NCBI GenBank assembly: GCA_014378105.1
Contig: JACMOI010000012.1
Location: 1-56,095, forward strand
Origin: Pseudopedobacter sp.
GTDB lineage: Bacteria > Bacteroidota > Bacteroidia > Sphingobacteriales > Sphingobacteriaceae
Length of the DNA: 56,095 nt
Direction: 5' to 3'
Below are positions 50,937-56,095 of the stretch, piece after piece. The notes beneath the pieces are model-generated. The model searched no databases, was not told where the DNA came from, and saw only the letters and a program-made list of their open reading frames with translations. Made by a program: the position numbers and the translations under genes. Positions within the stretch are counted from its first letter, which is position 1, and every line of letters starts with the position of its first letter.

Positions 50937-51848
50937 ATGACCCCTTTAAAAATAGCTTTAGATTGGACACCGAATATCAATCACATCGGGATTTTTGTAG
51001 CTAAAAAACTTGGATTCTTCAAAGAAAATGGCATCGATCTAGAAATCACCAATCCATTAACTGATGATTACCACCTCACTCCAGGTAAAAAACTGGAATT
51101 GGGTTTAGCCGACTTTGCCATTGCACCTTTTGAAACCGTCATCAGCTTAAATAACAAAGAAAATAAGGTCGACGCTATGGCTATTTTTGCGATTTTACAA
51201 GAAGATCTCAGTAGCATCACTTCACTAAAATCGGCTAAATTAAATAGCCCTAAATTATTGGATGATAAAACTTATGCTTCCTATAAAGCCCGTTATGAAG
51301 ATAAAATAGTCAAAGAATTAGTGATGAATGATGGTGGCAAAGGAGATTTCAACATCATTTATCCTGATAAATTAGGGATATGGAATACCTTACTCAGTGG
51401 CGAAGCAGATGCTACCTGGATATTTGACAATTGGGAAGGCATAGAAGCCGAAAGTAAAAATATAGAATTAAATAAATGGTCATTAAAAGACTATGACATT
51501 CCTTATGGATATTCACCAGTAATTATTACAAAAAAGTCAAATTTGGAAGCTTCCAAATCAACCTACACCGCTTTTGTTAAAGCTACCCGTAAAGGCTATT
51601 TATTTGCCGCAACAAATCCGTCTGAAGCTATTGCAATTTTAAGAAAAGAGTTGACCGAATATGATCAAAACAACATTGACTTAGCTAAATCTTTGGCAGC
51701 AACAAAAGCACATTTTGGAGAGAAGAATAATTGTGGAAATATGAATTTAGAAAGAGTAAACTTATTTTTAAAATGGATTGTAGCAAAACGATTAGCGCAT
51801 GCCGCAATACTTGACCAAGATTTATTTACTAATGAATTACTGGAATGA
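50937..51848 (+). CDS. NMT1/THI5-like substrate-binding protein without signal peptide
   Basis: A 303-residue protein starting MTPLKIALDWTPNINHIGIFVAKKLGFFKENGIDLEI, the classical NMT1/THI5-like pattern of ABC-transporter binding proteins for thiamine pyrimidines and similar ligands. GLADFAIAPFETVISL and GEADATWIFDNWEGIEAE follow. There is no signal peptide or lipobox, and the Met is followed at once by the mature fold, so it should be cytoplasmic. No permease or ATPase genes lie nearby. It may be an enzyme-like or sensor member, but the Thi5 active-site Cys motif (CCCFC) is absent. The ligand is unknown. Confidence 0.8.
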   Translation: MTPLKIALDWTPNINHIGIFVAKKLGFFKENGIDLEITNPLTDDYHLTPGKKLELGLADFAIAPFETVISLNNKENKVDAMAIFAILQEDLSSITSLKSAKLNSPKLLDDKTYASYKARYEDKIVKELVMNDGGKGDFNIIYPDKLGIWNTLLSGEADATWIFDNWEGIEAESKNIELNKWSLKDYDIPYGYSPVIITKKSNLEASKSTYTAFVKATRKGYLFAATNPSEAIAILRKELTEYDQNNIDLAKSLAATKAHFGEKNNCGNMNLERVNLFLKWIVAKRLAHAAILDQDLFTNELLE

Positions 51849-51979
51849 AAAACGGATAAAATCAATAGATTAATGGATAATAAATTGGCGTAATCCCTAG
51901 ATTTTAATCTGTTTAAAAATGATATGTTTTTAAAACTTTGGCGTTAAGAATCAGTTATACTATCAAAAAAAATAATTAA

Positions 51980-52653
51980 ATGATCAGTAACAGTCCGCTA
52001 ATTTTTTTTTAAAAACTGAACTTAAACAATTCAAAAGAGTGGCTGGATAGCAAAATAAAAGAGTATGAAAATACTAAAAATGATATCCTGACTTTGACAG
52101 CGGAATTAATCACTGCACTTTCGGATTTTGACCAAACCATTTCAAATGGATATCTCGATCCAAAAAGTGCATCACAAGACTAAATATAGATTTAAGATTT
52201 TCAAAAGACAAAACACCTTATAAAACAAATTATTATATCTTACTCAACAAGAATGGAAAAAACAGTCCTTCCGCTTTTTATTTTTTGCCTATTGGACCAG
52301 ACAATTGTTTTGTAGGCGGCGGCGTTTATAACCCGCAACCAGAGCAATTGAAAAAAAACAGACAAGAAATTGACTATTGTTTTGAGGAATGGAAAGCCTT
52401 GATTAATACCGAAATATTTAAGAAAACTTTTCCGTGTGGCATCCAAAATTTGGGAGTCTTGGGTAGGGTTACTAAAGAATTTGAACGGGCGAATCCAGTT
52501 GCTGAATTTTTAAAAATGAAAGGTTTTTACACTTCAGAAAAACTTTCAAATAAGGAAATGCAATCCAAAGATACATTTGCTAAAATCATCACTCACTTTA
52601 AACATACAAAACCATTAATTGATTTTTTGAATCGGGCAATTGAGCATGATTAG
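51980..52653 (+). pseudogene. DUF2461 protein gene, broken by a stop and a frameshift
   Basis: A gene of the DUF2461 family (usually about 220 residues) in decay. From ATG 51980 the frame meets TAA at 52010 inside a T/A run. The same frame then reads SKEWLDSKIKEYENTKND up to GYLDPK. One base is missing in the A run at 52162-52166, after which the next frame continues KCITRLNIDLRFSKDK, GPDNCFVGGGVYNP and FKKTFPCGIQNLG to the stop at 52651. Two separate lesions suggest a real pseudogene, although both are in homopolymers and could be sequencing errors. The intact 3' part alone could be mistaken for a 122-residue gene. Confidence 0.8.
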
Positions 52654-52786
52654 ATAAAATTTTAGTAGCCTGACATGAACTAATTTGATTTTCAGACAAA
52701 TCTTTAAAACATTTAATCACAATTAGATATTAAAGTAATAGTGAACCAATATTGGAAATCTGGCATTTAGCTAAATAGTATACCCA

Positions 52787-52802
52787 TTTGATGATTATCA
52801 AA
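52787..52802. promoter_or_regulatory. Perfect FNR/CRP-type palindrome before SOUL gene
   Basis: TTTGATGATTATCAAA is a perfect 16-bp palindrome matching FNR TTGATN4ATCAA. It ends 21 bases before the SOUL gene ATG, closer than an activator site normally lies, so repression or a leaderless start are both possible. Confidence 0.6.
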
Positions 52803-52823
52803 TTTTATAAATAGCCACTCACC

Positions 52824-53432
52824 ATGAAAATAACATTAATCATTACTGGCGTAATCTTTTTAGCCTTTATCGCTATCCAAATTTTTGCTATGAGCAGTCA
52901 AAAAAATATCGAAACCTATCCTTATGTCGTCAATAAAAAATATGACACATTTGAAATACGAAGTTATGAAGCAACTTTGTTTACCTCCGTTAAACTCTCA
53001 GGTCATCAATATAAGGAGAACTCTGGTAAAGGATTTTCCATTTTAGCAGGATATATATTTGGCGGAAATGCAAAGAACGAAAAAATAGCGATGACTTCTC
53101 CAGTTGCGATGTCTTTGGAAGACTCTATGACGATGATGTTTATGGTTCCAAAGAAATTTAATAAAGAAACACTTCCACAACCTAACCAAACGGATATAAA
53201 GTTTAAGGAAGAGCCAGCAAAAACAGTCGCTGCCATCACTTTTGGCGGTTGGGCAGATGATGAGAAAATAGAAGCGTATAAGCAAAAATTAATAGCCACT
53301 TTGCATGCCAAAGGATTAGCTCACACCAATAAATTTTATTTTTTAGGTTACAATCCACCCTATGAAATTTTGAATCGTAAAAATGAAGTGATTGTGGAGT
53401 TGCCGAGTGAAGTTTTAGATAAAATTAAATAA
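52824..53432 (+). CDS. SOUL haem-binding family protein
   Basis: A 202-residue protein with an N-terminal membrane helix or signal (MKITLIITGVIFLAFIAIQIF), followed by the SOUL domain: NIETYPYVVNKKYDTFEIRSYEATLFTSV, FSILAGYIFGGNAKNEKIAMTSPV near residue 75, MTMMFMVPKKF, and FYFLGYNPPYEILNRKNEVIVEL. SOUL proteins bind haem or related tetrapyrroles. It is preceded by a perfect FNR/CRP palindrome, fitting haem and oxygen control. It lies alone between two decayed genes. The exact role is unknown. Confidence 0.88.
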   Translation: MKITLIITGVIFLAFIAIQIFAMSSQKNIETYPYVVNKKYDTFEIRSYEATLFTSVKLSGHQYKENSGKGFSILAGYIFGGNAKNEKIAMTSPVAMSLEDSMTMMFMVPKKFNKETLPQPNQTDIKFKEEPAKTVAAITFGGWADDEKIEAYKQKLIATLHAKGLAHTNKFYFLGYNPPYEILNRKNEVIVELPSEVLDKIK

Positions 53433-53594
53433 TTTGATAAGTGCGTTAAGGATTCCATATATCTAACTTTGGTTAGGCTTAAGTTATTTTTTAGCCCATT
53501 TACCTTGTTTTTTCATTACTATAACAAATCTAACATTCTATTTTACTCCTCTTCTAAGTTCATTTTCTGCATTAAATTTACTTATCTCTAAAAA

Positions 53595-53602
53595 TAAATT
53601 TG
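53595..53602 (+). promoter_or_regulatory. Candidate -7 element of the ArsR gene
   Basis: TAAATTTG lies 64 bases before the chosen ATG at 53667. A -33 box is not evident. The rest of 53433-53666 is gene-free. Confidence 0.35.
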
Positions 53603-53666
53603 AGAAACCGAATGATTGCGTTTATGTTTGCAACTGAACGGTTTCATAAAACCAAATTTTCAATTA

Positions 53667-53987
53667 ATGAGACGAGATATTTTTCAGGCCATTGCCGACC
53701 CCACCAGAAGAGCTATTATTACTTTAATTGCCATGCAGGCAATGACACCAAATGCGATCGCCGAAAACTTCCATACCACCCGCCAATCTGTTTCTAAACA
53801 TCTTCGCATACTAACAGAATGCGAAATCATTAAACAAGAACAACAAGGAAGGGAAATTTACTATTCGCTTGAAATTGAAAAAATGAAAGAAATAGATCAA
53901 TGGTTAGCACATTTCAGGGAAATTTGGGAGACAAGATACAATCAACTTGACAATATATTATCTACCATTAAAAATCTAAAAAAATGA
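53667..53987 (+). CDS. ArsR-family HTH regulator
   Basis: A 106-residue winged-helix regulator. I choose Met 53667 ([22 protein letters not shown]) since upstream residues (from 53616) do not fit the family. The HTH helices are [27 protein letters not shown] and the wing is GREIYYSLE. No metal-binding Cys pair (ELCVCDL) is present, so it belongs to the non-metal ArsR group that is often paired with an SRPBCC/AHSA1 gene. That partner is directly downstream with a 4-base overlap, but is broken. The regulator itself looks intact. Confidence 0.88.
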   Translation: MRRDIFQAIADPTRRAIITLIAMQAMTPNAIAENFHTTRQSVSKHLRILTECEIIKQEQQGREIYYSLEIEKMKEIDQWLAHFREIWETRYNQLDNILSTIKNLKK

Positions 53988-54479
53988 ACAATAACTTACT
54001 ATTTGATTTTACAGTTGAAAAAAGTACTAAAACGGTAATCATTAATCGAGAATTTGCAGCTGAAATTACACTGGTTTGGGACGCATTTACCAAACAAGAA
54101 ATTCTTGACCAATGGTGGGCACCAAAACCATGGGAATCGAAAACAAAATTTATGGACTTTAAAGTGGGTGGAAAAAGATTTTATGCGATGGTTAATCCAG
54201 AAGGAGATGAACATTGATCGATTCAGAAATATACTGCTATTAGTCCGATCAGCAATTTTAAAATGTGGAATGCTTTCGCAGATAAAGATGAAAACCCTGA
54301 ATTACCAGGTTCTGATTGGGATTTTAATTTTATTGAACAAAACGAAACTACAAAAGTGAGTTACCATCACCAATGAATCCCTTGAACGTTTCGAGAAGAT
54401 GATTGAAATGGGATTTCAAGGAGGATTTACGATGACCTTAAACTACTTAGAAAAGCTATTGAAAATTATCAATCAATAA
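53984..54479 (+). pseudogene. SRPBCC/AHSA1-domain gene with a nonsense codon and a frameshift
   Basis: The partner of the ArsR gene. The first 77 codons are intact ([36 protein letters not shown]) to TGA at 54215, where relatives have Trp (EHWS becomes EH-stop-S). The same frame then reads [20 protein letters not shown] and [19 protein letters not shown]. Near 54360 the frame shifts, and a third segment [18 protein letters not shown] continues to the stop at 54477. So one nonsense and one frameshift interrupt an otherwise recognisable protein of about 160 residues. Such proteins bind hydrophobic ligands; here it should be non-functional. Confidence 0.85.
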
Positions 54480-54692
54480 TAGTAGTAAGAATGAGAAAGC
54501 TGTAATGTGTTTTTGATCGGTAACTGAGACTTTCTTCCTATAAATTTTTATATTTAGGTTTATTTTGAGATATCTCTATTAACAACCAGAATTATAAACT
54601 CAAATTCGAGTATATTAAAATGATAATTTTTAACCTATATTTTAGCTAATTGTATCTAACTCGCAGGTTCAACAATCTATAAAATTGCAATC
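54480..54692. other. Gene-free strip before DUF1080 gene
   Basis: 213 bp, AT-rich, with no supported gene and no strong hairpin. It must contain the DUF1080 promoter, but I see no perfect TANNTTTG. Confidence 0.5.
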
Positions 54693-55490
54693 ATGAATAA
54701 AACTTTTTTCTTAATACTCGCCACTTCATTATGGTCGTTAGCTGCAATGGCTCAGCAACCAAACTGGGAAAGCCTCAGTAAACAAGCTGCCAAAACTGAA
54801 ATATACAGTCCTGTTCCAAAAGTTATAACTGCGGGTGCAACCCCTCAAGATGCGCCGTCCGATGCCATTATTTTATTTAATGGAAATAACCTTGATGCAT
54901 GGTATGGCGATGATAGTACCAAGACTGCTGCTTGGGATATTACGGGAGCAATCATGACCGTGAACAAACAAGCTGGAGGCATCATCACAAAACAAAAGTT
55001 CATGGATTATCAGCTTCATCTAGAATGGCGAGTACCTATAAATATTACAGGTGAAGATCAGAGTCGTGGAAACAGTGGTGTTTTTTTAGCTTACTTGGGG
55101 ATTGCAAATAAATATTTTGAATCTGGCTATGAACTACAAATTCTTGATAATTACAATAACAAGACTTATGTAAACGGTCAATGTGGATCAATCTATAAAC
55201 AGTCAATTCCCTTGGTTAACATTTGCAAAAAACCTGGTGAATGGCAGACCTATGACATTATCTGGAAAGCGCCCAGATTCAATGCCGATAACAGTTTAAA
55301 AACCCCAGCTTATGTTACCGTATTACAAAACGGGGTATTGGTTCAGGATCATACGGTACTTACAGGACAAACTTTTTGGATTGGTAATCCAACCTATAAA
55401 ATGCATGGCGAATCACCCATTAGGCTACAATCCCATTCTGATCCAAGCGAGCCCATTAGTTATAAAAATATATGGATAAGACCATTATAG
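54693..55490 (+). CDS. Secreted DUF1080 (3-keto-disaccharide hydrolase-like) protein
   Basis: A 265-residue exported protein with signal peptide MNKTFFLILATSLWSLAAMA. The mature part is a concanavalin-like DUF1080 domain: IILFNGNNLDAWYGDD near residue 54, GIITKQKFMDYQLHLEWRVP, GNSGVFLAYLG, GYELQILDNYNN, and a final PIRLQSHSDPSEPISYKNIWIRPL. Several family members hydrolyse 3-keto glycosides, and the final H-S/D-x-S/D-P pattern is normal in them. It probably acts in the periplasm or outside on sugars. No 3-ketoglycoside dehydrogenase gene is adjacent. It is a single gene. Confidence 0.9.
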   Translation: MNKTFFLILATSLWSLAAMAQQPNWESLSKQAAKTEIYSPVPKVITAGATPQDAPSDAIILFNGNNLDAWYGDDSTKTAAWDITGAIMTVNKQAGGIITKQKFMDYQLHLEWRVPINITGEDQSRGNSGVFLAYLGIANKYFESGYELQILDNYNNKTYVNGQCGSIYKQSIPLVNICKKPGEWQTYDIIWKAPRFNADNSLKTPAYVTVLQNGVLVQDHTVLTGQTFWIGNPTYKMHGESPIRLQSHSDPSEPISYKNIWIRPL

Positions 55491-55643
55491 TTCACATCCT
55501 CTATTTATAAAATACTAAAAACTTTTCTTAGCTATCGATATAAGCGCAATAATAAGTCTCAATAAAACTGGCGCTAACAATAGATTTGTATTTAATGGCT
55601 GACAGTAATTTATGTAAAAAACATATTTTTTTAAATTTAAAGC
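55491..55643. other. Gene-free strip after DUF1080 gene
   Basis: AT-rich sequence without a supported gene or strong hairpin. It ends at the point where similarity to safE begins. Confidence 0.45.
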
Positions 55644-55792
55644 TTCGCTAAACCTGCTTTCTGCAGACAGATTAATCAGTTTTTACCCATTTTTATCTTG
55701 TTCTTCGATATTTGGTTTGTTTACGTAGTTTAAATTTAGGGATCCCTTACTTAAGCCCAGAAATAACTTTTGAAACTGTTATTTGTCATTGA
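55644..55792 (+). pseudogene. Relic of a second SafE/TauE 3' end
   Basis: The segment matches 47747-47896, the 3' end of the safE-like gene. Translation reads FAKPAFCRQINQFLPIF then, after one frameshift near 55727, RSLNLGIPYLSPEI and ETVICH before TGA; the intact gene has FAKPAFRRQINQFLPLF, RGLNLDIPYLSPKI and SEVICH. The lengths differ by one base (149 against 150), consistent with a single deletion. No upstream part is found: a TAA lies two codons before the match. It is a fragment of a diverged copy, not functional. Confidence 0.88.
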
Positions 55793-55964
55793 AAAGACTT
55801 TCTGATTTCCTTTAATTTCCTATATTTAATCGAGAATAAGTCAAAATATCCCGATAAAAGATGAGTTAAAAATACAAAAATTAGAATATCAATTATTTAG
55901 ATAAAGAGTATGTTGTACAGCATTTTAGATAACTTCGGTAAATTAAAAAATCTCTACAATCAAC

Positions 55965-56095
55965 ATGTCCAAACTAAAACGCATCAGAGAACAACAAAAC
56001 CTCACTCAAGAAGAGTTATCTGAGAAATCTGCTGTTTCAGTAAGAACCATTCAACGAATTGAAGCAGGAAAAGACCCAAAAGGATATACGCTTCG
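55965..56095 (+). CDS. XRE-type HTH protein, cut by window end
   Basis: A partial gene, 43 complete codons visible. It starts MSKLKRIREQQNLTQEELSE, followed by SAVSVRTIQRIEAGKDPKGYTL, a typical Cro/C1-type helix-turn-helix with the recognition helix at VSVRTIQRIEAG. The C-terminal part and length are not visible, so the family cannot be refined. Bacteroidota have many such proteins with a short HTH followed by two or more membrane segments. The start is reasonable: A-rich sequence precedes it. Confidence 0.8.
   Translation, partial: MSKLKRIREQQNLTQEELSEKSAVSVRTIQRIEAGKDPKGYTL

Noticed and set aside
52285..52653. A 122-residue stand-alone gene
   Set aside because: It is the 3' part of a DUF2461 gene whose 5' part lies just upstream in another frame.

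Overview
The window looks like a chromosomal segment of a low-GC Bacteroidota, most likely family Sphingobacteriaceae (Pedobacter-like). This placement is inferred from gene content and signals, not from a database search. The signs are Bacteroidota -7 elements (TANNTTTG), a type III glutamine synthetase, a fused DAHP synthase/chorismate mutase, a fused CcoN-CcoO oxidase subunit, a tmRNA tag ending NNYALAA, and outer-membrane families (FadL-like, bbp2-like porin, TonB) typical of the phylum. Coding density is high and genes lie in short runs separated by strong hairpin terminators.

Layout. 0-6.8 kb: a Tyr-rich lipoprotein with a FadL-like barrel, Dps, NfeD, a DUF4905-like protein, a LysM protein and uridine kinase. 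7-9 kb: a HAD phosphatase and proline dehydrogenase. 8.9-16 kb: aromatic biosynthesis, namely an S4 protein with aroB, then a leader-peptide attenuator, pheA, DAHP synthase-chorismate mutase, aroA and aroC, followed by a small HExxH protein and a metallo-beta-lactamase-fold hydrolase. 16-22 kb: an S9 peptidase, palindromic repeats, an AbiJ-like defence gene and purL. 22-25.7 kb: a surface-glycan trio (flippase, GT4, FemAB/GNAT-like). 25.7-32 kb: TonB, then a nitrogen block (porin, Amt, type III glutamine synthetase). 32-35.5 kb: purM, a 108-bp tandem palindromic repeat array, an aminotransferase and tmRNA. 35.6-37.2 kb: a phage-type Bro-N gene beside tmRNA and a small conserved gene. 37.6-48 kb: a CoA-transferase-type gene and a complete cbb3 oxidase system (DUF2892 protein, ccoI, ccoS, ccoNO, ccoQ, ccoP, ccoG, fixH, safE). 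48-56 kb: a loosely organised region with an M13 peptidase, a DUF6141-like protein, an NMT1/THI5-like binding protein, a SOUL protein, an ArsR regulator, a DUF1080 protein, two decaying genes (DUF2461, SRPBCC), a relic of a second safE 3' end, and a truncated HTH gene at the edge.

The strongest regulatory find is between aroB and pheA. There a consensus promoter drives a 20-codon peptide whose core is eight residues, seven of them Tyr or Phe (YYFGYFYF). Its last codons can pair with the 5' arm of an intrinsic terminator just before pheA. This has the full architecture of ribosome-mediated attenuation sensing Phe and Tyr. A second regulatory theme is FNR/CRP-type palindromes: the same 12-mer lies upstream of both main cbb3 transcription units, and a perfect 16-bp palindrome lies upstream of the SOUL haem-protein gene. 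A third is the repeated placement of TANNTTTG 4-7 bases before a start codon, which suggests leaderless mRNAs and fixes several start codons.
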